Part shown: positions 8,453 to 17,590 of the stretch, one piece after another | How the letters are laid out: every line of letters starts with the position of its first letter | How positions within the stretch are numbered: the first letter of the stretch is position 1 | DNA from: Sphingobium sp. WTD-1 | GTDB taxonomy: Bacteria > Pseudomonadota > Alphaproteobacteria > Sphingomonadales > Sphingomonadaceae | DNA: 64,000 nucleotides | Direction of reading: 5' to 3' | Assembly: GCF_030128825.1 (NCBI RefSeq) | Contig: NZ_CP119127.1 | Coordinates: 4,949,501-5,013,500 of the forward strand | Made by a program: the position numbers and the translations under genes | The notes under the pieces: model-generated | What the model was told of the DNA's origin: nothing | Databases searched by the model: none | What the model saw: the letters and a program-made list of their open reading frames with translations, nothing else

Positions 8453-9937
8453 ATGCCGATCAACCTGTCCGAACCGCTGCGCTGGACCAGCGCCGATGCC
8501 GATGAAACCGCCCTGTTGAAGGATCTGCAGGGCAATATCCTCGACGGCCATGGCCGCAAGGCGACCTTGCACCTGATGCTGCGCTTCGGCGCGGATGCCG
8601 CTGCCGCCCGCGCGGCGCTCCGCGCGCTGGAACCGCTGGTGACATCGGCCCTCGCCCAGCTGGAAGCCGCCCGCAGCTTTCGCGAGACCGGCCAGTCGGG
8701 CGGCCCCTTTGTCGGCCTGCTCCTCTCTTCCTCCGGCTATGCGCGGCTGGGAATCTCCGAGCGCATGCCCGACGGAGCTGCGGACGGCGCCTTTGGCAGC
8801 GGCATGATCGCCCGCAGCGCCATTCTCAACGATCCCGCCGCCCCGGCCCTGGAAGCGCCCTATCAGGACCGCATCGACGCGATGATCCTGATCGGCGCCG
8901 ACCCCGACGGGCCGGACCAGTGGACATCGCAGGCGGCGCAGGATCTGGCCGATAGGATCATGCGCGGATTGGGCAGCACCGTCAGCCTGATCACCGCCGA
9001 GAGCGGCCGCGCGATCTTCCGCAGCAACAGCGTGGGCGAAGCCGAAGGGATCGAGCATTTCGGCTATGTCGACGGGCGCAGCCAGCCGCTGCTGCTGCAG
9101 GAACTGATCGATCGCGAGGCGGCCGGTGGCGGCATCGACCAGTGGAATGCCGCCTTCCCCCTGTCGCAGGTGCTGGTGCCCGATCCGGGATCGCCCGACA
9201 CCGGCACCGCCTTCGGCAGCTACTTCGTCTTCCGCAAGCTGGAGCAGCAGGTGAAGGCCTTCAAGACGTGGGAAGAGGAAGTGGGCGGGGAACTGGGGAT
9301 CGGCGAACTGGCCGGCGCTTTCCTGGTCGGCCGGTTCGAGGATGGCACGCCCGTCACGCTTCGGGGGACGGAAGGGCTCGACCATCCGGTGCCGAACAAT
9401 TTCAGCTATGATGGCGACAGGACCGGCGCCCGCTGCCCCTTCTTCGCCCATATCCGCAAGACCAATCCACGCGGCGATGTCGGCCGGACATTGGTGCCGA
9501 CCCCACAGAGCGCGGCCGATTTCGATCGCATCCGCGAACTGGATGACAGCGAACGCCGCGTCATCATGGCCCGGCGCGGCATGCCCTATGGCATCCGCAA
9601 CCAGGTGATCGACCCCAGCGACCAGCCGGAAGGCGGCGTCGGCCTCATGTTCATGGCGTTCCAGAGCAGCATCGAGGCGCAGTTCGAATTCACCCAGCAG
9701 AGCTGGGCCAATTCGCCGCCCTTCGTTGCCCGCATCAATGGATCGCCCGGCGATGCGGTCGGCCGCGATCCGATCATCGGCCAGCGCGGCGGCGAAGAGA
9801 ATGTGGCGCTGGCCATGCCCCATGGCTGGAACGACGCCGCAGCCGGCACGACGCCGGCTAGTCTGGCGGAATTTGTCGTCCACAAGGGCGGCGAATATTT
9901 CTTCGCCCCGGCCAAGAGCATGCTGCGTGCGCTGTGA
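8453..9937 (+). CDS. DyP-type haem peroxidase
   Basis: This 494-residue peroxidase contains the family signature GYVDGRSQP (GxxDG, with the distal catalytic Asp) and CPFFAHIRKTNPR, which holds the proximal haem-ligand His. ATG 8453 follows GGGGGAGAG. There is no signal peptide or Tat motif, so a cytoplasmic or encapsulated location is likely; no encapsulin gene is adjacent. The family oxidises dyes and phenols with hydrogen peroxide, but its natural substrate here is unknown. It separates thrS from infC, which are often closer neighbours. Confidence 0.93.
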   Translation: MPINLSEPLRWTSADADETALLKDLQGNILDGHGRKATLHLMLRFGADAAAARAALRALEPLVTSALAQLEAARSFRETGQSGGPFVGLLLSSSGYARLGISERMPDGAADGAFGSGMIARSAILNDPAAPALEAPYQDRIDAMILIGADPDGPDQWTSQAAQDLADRIMRGLGSTVSLITAESGRAIFRSNSVGEAEGIEHFGYVDGRSQPLLLQELIDREAAGGGIDQWNAAFPLSQVLVPDPGSPDTGTAFGSYFVFRKLEQQVKAFKTWEEEVGGELGIGELAGAFLVGRFEDGTPVTLRGTEGLDHPVPNNFSYDGDRTGARCPFFAHIRKTNPRGDVGRTLVPTPQSAADFDRIRELDDSERRVIMARRGMPYGIRNQVIDPSDQPEGGVGLMFMAFQSSIEAQFEFTQQSWANSPPFVARINGSPGDAVGRDPIIGQRGGEENVALAMPHGWNDAAAGTTPASLAEFVVHKGGEYFFAPAKSMLRAL

Positions 9938-10087
9938 AGCGCCAGCGCTCTTGCAAAAAGCCCGACAAGACACAATATGCGCTGAGGCAGCAATGCCACA
10001 GGGTGCGTGATTCCGTTACGATGGAGACACGCACCCCTTTCGGTTTTGTGCAAAAGCCGCTAAGAGCCACTCGTTTTTAATAGACTC

Positions 10088-10103
10088 AGGAGAAGCTGCT
10101 ATA
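10088..10103 (+). promoter_or_regulatory. Ribosome site and AUA start codon of infC
   Basis: AGGAGA at 10088-10093 lies about eight bases before ATA at 10101-10103, in frame with infC. The nearest ATG (10113) is 20 bases from the ribosome site, which is too far for normal initiation. Rare AUU, AUC or AUA starts on infC are known to let IF-3 repress its own synthesis by rejecting non-AUG initiation. Confidence 0.65.
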
Positions 10104-10646
10104 CGTCCCCCGATGATGCGCCGCCCGCTGGCGCCGCCGCCGAAGTCCGGCCCCCGGTATAACGAATTCATCACCGTGCCCAAGGTGCGCGTGATTGATG
10201 ACGAAGGCGAAAATCTGGGCGTGATGTTTACGCAGGAGGCGATCGAACAGGCCGCAGATGTTGGCCTGGACCTGGTCGAAGTGTCGCCCAACGCCGATCC
10301 GCCAGTCTGCAAGTTCCTGGACATCGGCAAGTTCAAGTACGAAGCCCAGAAAAAGGCGAACATCGCCCGCAAGACCCAGAAGACGCAGGAACTCAAAGAG
10401 ATCAAGATGCGTCCGAACATCGACGATCATGACTATGATACGAAGATGAAGAAGGTCCATGATTTCATCGGCGACGGCGACAAGGTGAAGATCACCCTGC
10501 GCTTCCGCGGCCGCGAACTCAGCCACCAGCAGCTGGGCATGAACCTGCTGCAGCGCGTTGCGGAAAATGTCGCCGAGATCGCCAAGGTCGAAGCCTATCC
10601 GCGCATGGAAGGCCGCCAGATGCTGATGGTGCTGTCGCCGAAATAA
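10101..10646 (+). CDS. infC: Translation initiation factor IF-3
   Basis: This protein of 181 residues (177 if started at ATG 10113) binds the 30S subunit and checks start-codon pairing. The N-terminal domain has [20 protein letters not shown] and [16 protein letters not shown] with the signature DYGK-like segment [12 protein letters not shown]. The C-terminal domain carries [19 protein letters not shown] and [13 protein letters not shown] chose the ATA start because of ribosome-site spacing. rpmI and rplT, the usual partners, do not follow; a hairpin closes the unit. Confidence 0.96.
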   Translation: MRPPMMRRPLAPPPKSGPRYNEFITVPKVRVIDDEGENLGVMFTQEAIEQAADVGLDLVEVSPNADPPVCKFLDIGKFKYEAQKKANIARKTQKTQELKEIKMRPNIDDHDYDTKMKKVHDFIGDGDKVKITLRFRGRELSHQQLGMNLLQRVAENVAEIAKVEAYPRMEGRQMLMVLSPK

Positions 10647-10669
10647 GCGGCGCCGCGACATCGAAGAAC

Positions 10670-10714
10670 ATGCGTAGCGGGCGGGGTCTGGCAACAGGCT
10701 CCGCCCGAACGCAT
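10670..10714 (+). terminator. Hairpin after infC
   Basis: The outer stem is ATGCGT/ACGCAT and the inner stem is CGGGCGG/CCGCCCG around TCTGGCAACAGGCT. No T-run follows, so it may stop transcription weakly, protect the 3' end, or need Rho. It is 24 bases after the infC stop. Confidence 0.5.
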
Positions 10715-11205
10715 TTGGGGACATGTCCTTCGAGGCGACCGCCATTCGAAGGGCGATGTGGCGACCATGCCGGTTTTCGTCATCCTTGAAACGGGTCACG
10801 CACCTCGTTCCAACGCAGCCTATGTAAAGCAGCCAGGCACCGAAGGCGCGAAGAGCCGCCACTTATAGACCGCCAGTGCTGCATATCGAGCGCTCCCAGG
10901 CCACGACATAAACGCGCAGGCACAGCCGCATTGAAACAAATCGCTCGATGGCGAAGAGCTTGTCGGCGCGCTTGCACCAGGCCGCATGAACAAATTCGAC
11001 GCTCGCCAAATGATCGGGATGGGCACCTTCGCGCCGGGGCACTTTCGGGAACGCCTGGCGCAAGTCGGGCCGATGGACGGCGATCAGGGGTAGTTGGGGA
11101 CTGTCGGCATTTGCTCGCACAGGGGCGTTTGCTGCCGTTCCGCTTGCAATCCATTCCACGCCAAGCCTGTTGAATGTTCCGCGAGCACAGACGAGATATG
11201 AGCAT
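10715..11205 (+). other. Region without a recognisable gene
   Basis: Nearly 500 bases between infC and the AT-rich orphan gene. Overlapping open frames on both strands exist, but none has a good ribosome site, known motif or consistent codon use. A minus-strand frame around 10863-11110 reads somewhat like decayed protein, and could be the remains of a lost gene. It marks the left edge of the island-like segment. Confidence 0.5.
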
Positions 11206-11601
11206 ATGTTGCACACAGAAATCATTTCAGAGTTACTTGATGACCATTCGACTCTGCTCGTCCAGACGGGACGGACGCCGATCGACATGAAATACCAACA
11301 AATTCGTCAGTGGAGCGCCGATGCCAATATATCGGAAGTTGAGCTTACCGAGCGGTTAGCCCTCGATGTAGCAGCAAGATATGCGCAGAGAGAAATCGAT
11401 TACGGGCCAGCGGACTGGATTATCAACAATCTGTTCCTCGCGATGACCGACGACCCTTTGAGTAATTGGTCAGATTTATTTTTTGACATCTACAACGCTT
11501 TTGATAGCGGGGAATATAGGCGGGATGGAGACGGTGACGTTGAACCGAGCGAAAAATACACTCGCCCAGAAATTGCACGAATTCTCTCGATGAAGCGGTG
11601 A
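11206..11601 (+). CDS. AT-rich orphan protein, unknown
   Basis: This 131-residue acidic protein is predicted soluble, with many Asp/Glu and aromatic residues (GPADWIINNLFLAMTDDPLS, WSDLFFDIYNAFDSGEY) and no signal peptide. Its base composition is visibly more AT-rich than all neighbours and it uses codons such as ATA and TTA, which points to recent transfer. ATG 11206 is chosen as the first Met that keeps the well-structured part; the preceding frame segment reads as noise. It lies between infC and an insertion sequence. No family is recognised; an immunity or cargo protein is possible but unproven. Confidence 0.65.
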   Translation: MLHTEIISELLDDHSTLLVQTGRTPIDMKYQQIRQWSADANISEVELTERLALDVAARYAQREIDYGPADWIINNLFLAMTDDPLSNWSDLFFDIYNAFDSGEYRRDGDGDVEPSEKYTRPEIARILSMKR

Positions 11602-11625
11602 TGCTTTGGATGACGGCAAGAGGCT

Positions 11626-11760
11626 GGCTAAGCGCCAGGCTGCTTTCCAGTCCTTCATACCCCTTTCTCCGCGTTCTTCGCGGTTCCGCGTAATTCATTT
11701 TTTGCGCGGAGCCGCGAAGAGCGCGGAGGGCAAAGAAGGAAGGGCGACTTTGGGTGGGTA
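11626..11760 (+). repeat. 135-bp dispersed repeat, copy 1
   Basis: The sequence starts GGCTAAGCGCCAG and ends GGGTGGGTA, and is closely similar over its full length to 37388-37522. The core is an imperfect inverted repeat with arms of about 24 nt (CTCCGCG..CGCGG type) around an AT-rich loop with ATTCATTTTTTG. It lies 25 bases after the orphan gene's stop. No protein is encoded. Confidence 0.85.
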
Positions 11761-11827
11761 AGAGACATTGAAGCATTGAAATGCCGACGTCAGCAACGCG
11801 CCCATTGTTGACGTTCGCACGTAATCC

Positions 11828-11859
11828 GGGACTGTCAGGATTTCCGTGTGCGGCCGGGC
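11828..11859 (+). repeat. Left terminal inverted repeat of the IS256-family element
   Basis: This 32-nt end is exactly the reverse complement of 13118-13149. It is preceded by the 8-bp target duplicate CGTAATCC. Confidence 0.93.
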
Positions 11860-11868
11860 GGTTGATCA

Positions 11869-13092
11869 TCAGGCCGCCATGGCTCTGATGAAACGTTCGC
11901 CGAAGATCACGGCAAATTGCGCCTTCGCCATGGTCCACTCACGTGGTGGCATCTTCCACTCTTTCTCCGACCGATTCAAGATCAGGTAGAGCAGCTTGGT
12001 GGCGGCCTCGTCGCTGGGGAAGTGTCCCCTGGCCCTGACAGCCCGCCTGAGCTTCGAGTTCAAAGCTTCGATGGCGTTCGTAGTGTAGATGATCCGGCGG
12101 ACCTCGTCGGGGAACGCAAAAAACGGGATCACCTCGCCCCAGGCGCGCCGCCAGCTCTGGCCGATGGCGGGATAGCGCTGCCCCCAAGGGCCAGCCTCAA
12201 ATGCTGTCAGCGCCTTTTCGGCGGCATCTGCGTCGGTGGCACGGTAAATCTCCTTGAGCGCGCTGGCGAGGTTCTTTCGGTCCTTCCAGGAGACGAAGTC
12301 CATCGAGTTGCGCAGCAGGTGAACGATGCAGGTCTGGACGATCGCATCGGGGAACACTGCGGTGATCGCATCGGGAAAGCCCTTCAGGCCGTCAACGACG
12401 GCCAGCAGGATGTCTTCAACGCCACGGTTGCGAAGCTCGTTCATCACCCGAAGCCAGAACTTGGCACCCTCATTCTGCTCGAGCCACAAGCCGAGCACCT
12501 CCTTTGCGCCGTCGGCGCGGACGCCCAGCGCAATGTGGATCGCCTTGTTGCGCACCATGCCCTCGTCGCGGATCTTGACCCGGATCGCGTCGAAGAAGAC
12601 CAGCGGGTAAACCGGATCGAGCGGCCGCTGCTGCCAAGTGGCGACCTCATCGAGCACGGCGTCGGTCACCGTGCTAATCAAATCGGGTGAGACGTCGATG
12701 CCGTATAGATCGTGCAGGTGCCTGGTGATCTCGCGGGTGCTCATGCCGCGCGCGTACATCGACACGATCTTGTCGTCGAAGCCGGGAAAGCGGCGTTGAT
12801 ACTTGGCGATCAACTGCGGGTCGAAGCTCGACTGGCGATCGCGCGGCACGTCGATCGCCAACTTGCCGGTGTCGGTCATTACCGTCTTCCGACCGTAGCC
12901 GTTGCGCATGTTGCCGGCGCCGTCTTCGCCAGCGAGGTGGTGATCCATCTCCGCATTCAGGGCACGCTCTGTCAGCGCCTTCTTCAGCGAATCGAGCAGA
13001 CCGCCCTGCTCGAAGGCGGCACTGGCAGCGCCGCCCGCCAAAAGCTGATCGAGAAGCTCATTCGGTATGGCAGGTTCTTTGCGTCGTGACAT
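11869..13092 (-). CDS. IS256-family transposase
   Basis: This 407-residue DDE transposase of the mutator/IS256 family has normal length. The N-terminal DNA-binding part includes LTERALNAEMDHHLAGE and NMRNGYGRKTVMTDTGKL. The catalytic region shows VFFDAIRVKIRDEG (first Asp), LAVVDGLKGFPDAI (second Asp) and TTNAIEALNSKLRRAVRARG with the Glu. The family signature region FPDAIVQTCIVHLLRNSM is present. The frame is intact. The gene fills nearly the whole element between the inverted repeats. Confidence 0.97.
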   Translation of the reverse strand: MSRRKEPAIPNELLDQLLAGGAASAAFEQGGLLDSLKKALTERALNAEMDHHLAGEDGAGNMRNGYGRKTVMTDTGKLAIDVPRDRQSSFDPQLIAKYQRRFPGFDDKIVSMYARGMSTREITRHLHDLYGIDVSPDLISTVTDAVLDEVATWQQRPLDPVYPLVFFDAIRVKIRDEGMVRNKAIHIALGVRADGAKEVLGLWLEQNEGAKFWLRVMNELRNRGVEDILLAVVDGLKGFPDAITAVFPDAIVQTCIVHLLRNSMDFVSWKDRKNLASALKEIYRATDADAAEKALTAFEAGPWGQRYPAIGQSWRRAWGEVIPFFAFPDEVRRIIYTTNAIEALNSKLRRAVRARGHFPSDEAATKLLYLILNRSEKEWKMPPREWTMAKAQFAVIFGERFIRAMAA

Positions 13093-13117
13093 AGTGGGAC
13101 TCCTTGTTGCCCATTAT

Positions 13118-13149
13118 GCCCGGCCGCACACGGAAATCCTGACAGTCCC
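13118..13149 (+). repeat. Right terminal inverted repeat of the IS256-family element
   Basis: This 32-nt end mirrors 11828-11859 and lies 25 bases upstream of the transposase start. The target duplicate CGTAATCC follows immediately. Confidence 0.93.
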
Positions 13150-13400
13150 CGTAATCCTGACGAACTCGAAAGCGGACATTCCAGAACAGCCTGTCATCGC
13201 CGTCCCGAGGTGCGGGCAGCCGCGACTGTCGGGAACCCAAGGCGCCGCTTTGATGCTCTAGAAGCCTGAATTGCGGCCTGGCCAGAGCATCAAACCGAGA
13301 TACTCCGCCCTTTTCCCTGATCGCTTCAGGGTTAATTCCGATGCCTACTGAAAAAGGCTCGGCCTAGCTTCTTGGGGCAAGATTCCTGCAGGAGAGCTTT

Positions 13401-15749
13401 ATGTCAAAGACCGATAAGACGCTCACTGGTGCCCCTTCCGGCACACCACACGTCCTTCCGCGCCCGGACTGGACCTTTCCTGGCGAAGTGGGTCGCACAC
13501 AGGCCGATTCCGATCCGGCACAGTTCCCGCAGCCGATCGCCGCGCCCGAAGGGGCGCCGAACGTCGTCCTGCTGCTGATCGACGATTGCGGCTTCGGACA
13601 GTTCGGCACTTTTGGCGGCGGCATTCCTTCGCCCACGATGGACAAGCTCGCCTCGAAGGGCTTGCGGTTCAACCGCTTCCATACCACCTCGCTGTGCAGC
13701 CCGACGCGCGCGGCGCTGATCACCGGGCGCAACCACCATTCGGCGTCGTTTGCCGGCATCACCGAGATCGCCACCGGCTATGACGGCTATACCTGCGTGC
13801 TTCCCAAGAGCTGCGGTACCATCGGTGAGGTCCTGCGCCAGAACGGCTACATGACCGCCTGGATCGGCAAGAACCACAATACCCCGCCCTGGGACACCAG
13901 CCTCGCCGGGCCGTTCGATCGTTGGGCCAATGGCCTTGGCTTCGACTATTTCTACGGGTTTAACGCGGGCGACATGCACCACTGGAATCCGATCCTCTGG
14001 GAGAACCGCAACCTCGTCCCCAAGTCGCCCGATCCCGACTACCACCTCACCACCGACATCGCCGACAAGGCGATCAACTGGGTGCACCAGGTGAAGAGCA
14101 TCGCGCCCCAGCGCCCCTATTTCCTCTATGTCGCCACCGGCGCCACCCATGCCCCGCACCACGCCTCCGAGGAGTGGATCTCTAAGTTCAAGGGCCAGTT
14201 CGACGAGGGCTGGGACAAGTATCGCGAAGTCACGCTCGAGCGCCAGAAGAAGCTCGGCGTGGTCCCTCAGGACACCCAGCTCACCGAGCGCTCGAAGGGA
14301 CTTCCGGCGTGGGATTCGCTCAATGCCGACCAGAAGCGTCTCTATTCGCGCATGATGGAAGTGTTCGCCGGCTACGGCGCCCAGTGCGACTATGAGCTGG
14401 GCCGCGTGGTCGATGCCTGCAGGGCGCTGCCCGATGGCGAGAACACGATCTTCATCTACATCGCCGGCGACAACGGCTCGAGCGCCGAGGGCGGCCTCGA
14501 AGGCTCGCTGTGCGAAAACCTCTTCTTCAACGGCATCACGGAGAAGTGGGAAGACAATATCAAGGTCATCGACGAACTGGGCGGGCCGAAGCACTTCAAC
14601 CACTTCCCCGCCAGTTGGGCACACGCCATGAACGCGCCGTTCCAGTGGACCAAGCAGGTCGCCTCGCACTTCGGCGGCACCCGCAATCCGATGATCATCT
14701 CGTGGGAAGCGGGGATCAAGGACAAGGGAGGCCTGCGCGAACAGTTCCTTCACACGATCGACCTCGTGCCCACGCTCTACGAACTGTGCGGTATCACCGC
14801 CCCGCGCGAGCTGAACGGCATTCCGCAAAAGCCCATCGAGGGTGTGAGCTTCGCCGCCGCGCTGCAGGACGCGAAGGCGCCCGAAACGCGCAACACGCAG
14901 TATTTCGAACTCGGCTGCAATCGCGGTCTCTATCATGATGGCTGGATGGCCTCCTCGCCCTCGTTCGTGCCCTGGGAAGCCAATCGCGGCGAGTGGGACC
15001 CGGACAAGGCGCCTTGGGAACTCTACAACATCGAGGAAGACTTCTCGCAGGCCAACGACCTTGCCGACAAATACCCCGAGAAGCTGCGCCAGATGCAGGA
15101 CATGTGGTGGGTGGAAGCGGCCAAGTACAACGTGCTCCCGCTCGACTGGCGCGCCACCGAGCGCTTCAACTCCGAGGCGATGGGCCGCCCCAGCCTGGTG
15201 CGCGGACGCGACGAGCTGACCTACTATCCGGGCAACATCGCGGTGCCCGATGCCTGCTCGCCGCCGATGCTCAACAAATCGTGGACAATCACCGCCAGCA
15301 TCGAGATCCCCGAGGGCGATCCCGTCGAGGGCATGGTCGTCACCCATGGCGGCATCGAGGGCGGCTATGGCCTGTACCTGCGCGCTGGCAAGCCGGTGTT
15401 CGTCTACAACTTCCTCTCGCTCGATCGCCCGACCTTCGAGGCGAGCGAGGCGCTGTCTGTCGGCAAGCACGAACTGGTCGTCGACTTCAAGTACGACGGC
15501 GGCGGGGTCGGCAAGGGCGGCCAGGTGACGATCAAGGACAACGGCAAGACCATTGCGGAAGGCCGCCTCGAACGCACCGTCCCGGCACAGTTCTCGCTGG
15601 GCGAAGGGCTCGACGTGGGCATGGATGTGGGCACCCCCATCGACTTCACCTACGATCTGCCTTTCGTGTTCACCGGCAAGATCGAGAAGGTCCACTTCAA
15701 GCTGGGCAAGACCGACACCGGCGCGCCCGCCGCGAAGGAACCGGCATAA
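13401..15749 (+). CDS. Arylsulfatase, CSPTR active-site class
   Basis: This 782-residue type I sulfatase hydrolyses sulfate esters. The metal-binding DD pair is at residues 61-62 (LLLIDDCGFG), and the active-site cysteine, to be converted to formylglycine, is Cys99 in SLCSPTRAALITGRN. GKNHNTPPW and GDNGSSAEGG carry further metal and substrate residues. A C-terminal beta-rich domain of about 150 residues (from about 620) extends it beyond the usual length. ATG 13401 follows CAGGAGAG. There is no signal peptide, so it is probably cytoplasmic. It needs a formylglycine-generating enzyme or anSME, neither of which is in the window. It follows the IS element. Confidence 0.95.
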   Translation: MSKTDKTLTGAPSGTPHVLPRPDWTFPGEVGRTQADSDPAQFPQPIAAPEGAPNVVLLLIDDCGFGQFGTFGGGIPSPTMDKLASKGLRFNRFHTTSLCSPTRAALITGRNHHSASFAGITEIATGYDGYTCVLPKSCGTIGEVLRQNGYMTAWIGKNHNTPPWDTSLAGPFDRWANGLGFDYFYGFNAGDMHHWNPILWENRNLVPKSPDPDYHLTTDIADKAINWVHQVKSIAPQRPYFLYVATGATHAPHHASEEWISKFKGQFDEGWDKYREVTLERQKKLGVVPQDTQLTERSKGLPAWDSLNADQKRLYSRMMEVFAGYGAQCDYELGRVVDACRALPDGENTIFIYIAGDNGSSAEGGLEGSLCENLFFNGITEKWEDNIKVIDELGGPKHFNHFPASWAHAMNAPFQWTKQVASHFGGTRNPMIISWEAGIKDKGGLREQFLHTIDLVPTLYELCGITAPRELNGIPQKPIEGVSFAAALQDAKAPETRNTQYFELGCNRGLYHDGWMASSPSFVPWEANRGEWDPDKAPWELYNIEEDFSQANDLADKYPEKLRQMQDMWWVEAAKYNVLPLDWRATERFNSEAMGRPSLVRGRDELTYYPGNIAVPDACSPPMLNKSWTITASIEIPEGDPVEGMVVTHGGIEGGYGLYLRAGKPVFVYNFLSLDRPTFEASEALSVGKHELVVDFKYDGGGVGKGGQVTIKDNGKTIAEGRLERTVPAQFSLGEGLDVGMDVGTPIDFTYDLPFVFTGKIEKVHFKLGKTDTGAPAAKEPA

Positions 15750-15753
15750 GCCC

Positions 15754-15790
15754 AAAGGCCGCGAGGACAGCTTCGTAATCGCGGCCTTTT
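15754..15790 (+). terminator. Rho-independent terminator after the first sulfatase
   Basis: A perfect stem AAAGGCCGCGA/TCGCGGCCTTT encloses GGACAGCTTCGTAA and is followed by a short T-run. It lies four bases after the sulfatase stop, so the two sulfatases are probably transcribed separately. Confidence 0.85.
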
Positions 15791-16129
15791 GAACAAACGC
15801 ACCTGACGGTCGACGGCGCAATTTTCGGCCCATCGACCGACAGGTGCTCGTTGCCTGCCGGGGCCTGACAGTGTCCTGCCAAAAAATCCCATGCGGGCGA
15901 AATCTAGAAGCAGGCGGTCCGCACTTGGGGATTTCAAATCGGCACTGGAATGACCGCAATGCATTTCCGGCCGGTATCTAAGACGCCTTCCCGTCAGCTT
16001 GCCCCTACAAGTTGTTCGCACCACTTCTCAAACGGTTGCGATGGCCATCGGTAGAATACCCGATGTTTGGGGTTCGCTCGGGATTGTAGCCTCCCGCACA
16101 ACCCAGCGCACATGGAAAGGACCACCGTC
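15791..16129 (+). other. Intergenic region between the sulfatases
   Basis: About 340 bases with no coding frame I can support. It must hold the promoter of the second sulfatase, since a terminator precedes it. I see no clear operator or repeat. Confidence 0.5.
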
Positions 16130-17590
16130 ATGCCGCAGAAAAAGCCCAACATCCTTGTCATCTTCGGTGACGACATCGGATATTCGAACATTAGTTGCTT
16201 TGGCGGCGACATCATGGGCGTACCAACTCCGAACATCGACCAGATCGCCAAGGAAGGCATCAAGCTTACCTCCTTCTATGCACAGCCATCCTGCACGGCC
16301 GGTCGCGCAGCCTTCATCACCGGTCAGATGCCGGCCCGCACCGGGCTCACCACCGTCGGCTGCGCGGGCGCTCCGCAGGGCATGTCCGACAAGGATCCGA
16401 CGATCGCCCAGATCCTCAAGATGCATGGTTATGCGACAGCTCAGTTTGGCAAGAACCATCTGGGCGACCGCGAGGAACACCTGCCGCACCGCCACGGCTT
16501 CGACGAGTTCTACGGCAACCTCTATCACCTCAATGCGAACGAGGATCCCGAGGATCCCGACCGGCCGCAAACCGAGGAATTTGAGAAGGCGTGGAACGTC
16601 CGCGGTGTCATCTCGGGTACCGCCGACGGCCCGACCAAGGACGAGGGCGCGCTGACGACCGAGCGCATGAAAACCTTTGACGATGAAATCGTCGCCAAGT
16701 CGTCCGAGTTCATGGAGCGTCAGGTCAAGGCCGATACGCCCTTTTTCGTGTGGCATTGCGCCACCCGAATGCATGTGTTCACCCACCTGGTCGACGAGCA
16801 CAAAGGCGTCTCGCGCGCATCCGAGCAAGACGTCTATGGTGACGGACTCGCCGAACATGATGGCCATGTCGGCCAGCTTCTCGCAAAGCTCGATGAGTTG
16901 GGCATCGCCGAGGATACGATCGTGGTCTACGCCACCGACAACGGCGCCTATCAGTACATGTGGCCGGAGGGCGGTACCTCGCCGTTCCGCGGCGACAAGG
17001 GCACGACCTGGGAAGGCGGTGTGCGCGTACCTTGCGTCATCCGCTATCCCGGCAAGATTCCGGCGGGTCAGGTGAGCGCCGAAATCGTCGCCATGGAAGA
17101 CTTCTTCATGACCTTTGCGGCGCTCGTCGGCATGCCGGACATCGACAAGAAACTGAAGGAAGGCGTCGAACACAACGGCAAGACGTACAAGGTGCATCTC
17201 GACGGCTACGACCAGACGGCCCTGTTCACAGGAAAGGGACCGTCGGCGCGCAAGCATTATTTCTACTATGACGAAACGACCCTGACAGCCGTCCGCTACG
17301 GGCCATGGAAGGTGACGATCGCGGCAAAGATGGAAGGGAAGTGGGACAATCCGCTCGTCCACCTTGGCCGCCCGTGGGTCACCAACATCCTGATGGACCC
17401 GTACGAACGGCAGTGGGGCGACGTCAACCGCAGGATGGCCGAACACAAGGGCTGGGTGCTGTTGCCGATCGTCGATTTCATGACCAAGCATGTGATGACG
17501 TTCAAGGACTTCCCGCCTAGGCAGGAGGCCATGTCAGCCGATTTCTCCAAATTGATCGAGAAGTTCAAGGCACACGCCGCAGAGGACTGA
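16130..17590 (+). CDS. Arylsulfatase, CTAGR active-site class
   Basis: This 486-residue type I sulfatase has Asp14-Asp15 (VIFGDDIGYSN) for metal binding, Cys55 in QPSCTAGRAAFITGQ as the formylglycine precursor, FGKNHLGDREEHLPHRHGFD with the active-site Lys and His, and ATDNGAYQYMWPEGG. ATG 16130 is preceded by GGAAAGG; an in-frame ATG at 16112 is less well placed. No signal peptide is seen. It shares little sequence with the first sulfatase and its variable CxAxR motif puts it in another subfamily. Together they suggest use of a sulfated aromatic or sugar compound. Confidence 0.95.
   Translation: MPQKKPNILVIFGDDIGYSNISCFGGDIMGVPTPNIDQIAKEGIKLTSFYAQPSCTAGRAAFITGQMPARTGLTTVGCAGAPQGMSDKDPTIAQILKMHGYATAQFGKNHLGDREEHLPHRHGFDEFYGNLYHLNANEDPEDPDRPQTEEFEKAWNVRGVISGTADGPTKDEGALTTERMKTFDDEIVAKSSEFMERQVKADTPFFVWHCATRMHVFTHLVDEHKGVSRASEQDVYGDGLAEHDGHVGQLLAKLDELGIAEDTIVVYATDNGAYQYMWPEGGTSPFRGDKGTTWEGGVRVPCVIRYPGKIPAGQVSAEIVAMEDFFMTFAALVGMPDIDKKLKEGVEHNGKTYKVHLDGYDQTALFTGKGPSARKHYFYYDETTLTAVRYGPWKVTIAAKMEGKWDNPLVHLGRPWVTNILMDPYERQWGDVNRRMAEHKGWVLLPIVDFMTKHVMTFKDFPPRQEAMSADFSKLIEKFKAHAAED

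Larger units (their letters stand above)
11828..13149 (-). mobile_element. Complete IS256-family insertion sequence
   Basis: The element is 1,322 bp with perfect 32-bp terminal inverted repeats (11828-11859 and 13118-13149, tips GGGACTGTCAGGATTTCCGT). An 8-bp direct duplication, CGTAATCC, flanks it at 11820-11827 and 13150-13157, the footprint of transposition. It holds one uninterrupted transposase on the minus strand. Intact ends, target duplication and reading frame suggest a recent, possibly still active copy. Confidence 0.95.

Noticed and set aside
10863-11288. A 141-codon minus-strand frame before the AT-rich gene
   Set aside because: No start signal or motif and overlaps the start of the better-supported gene at 11206; at most decayed sequence.
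11828-17590. Sulfatases as cargo of a composite transposon
   Set aside because: Only one copy of the insertion sequence is present, and no second end lies beyond the sulfatases.
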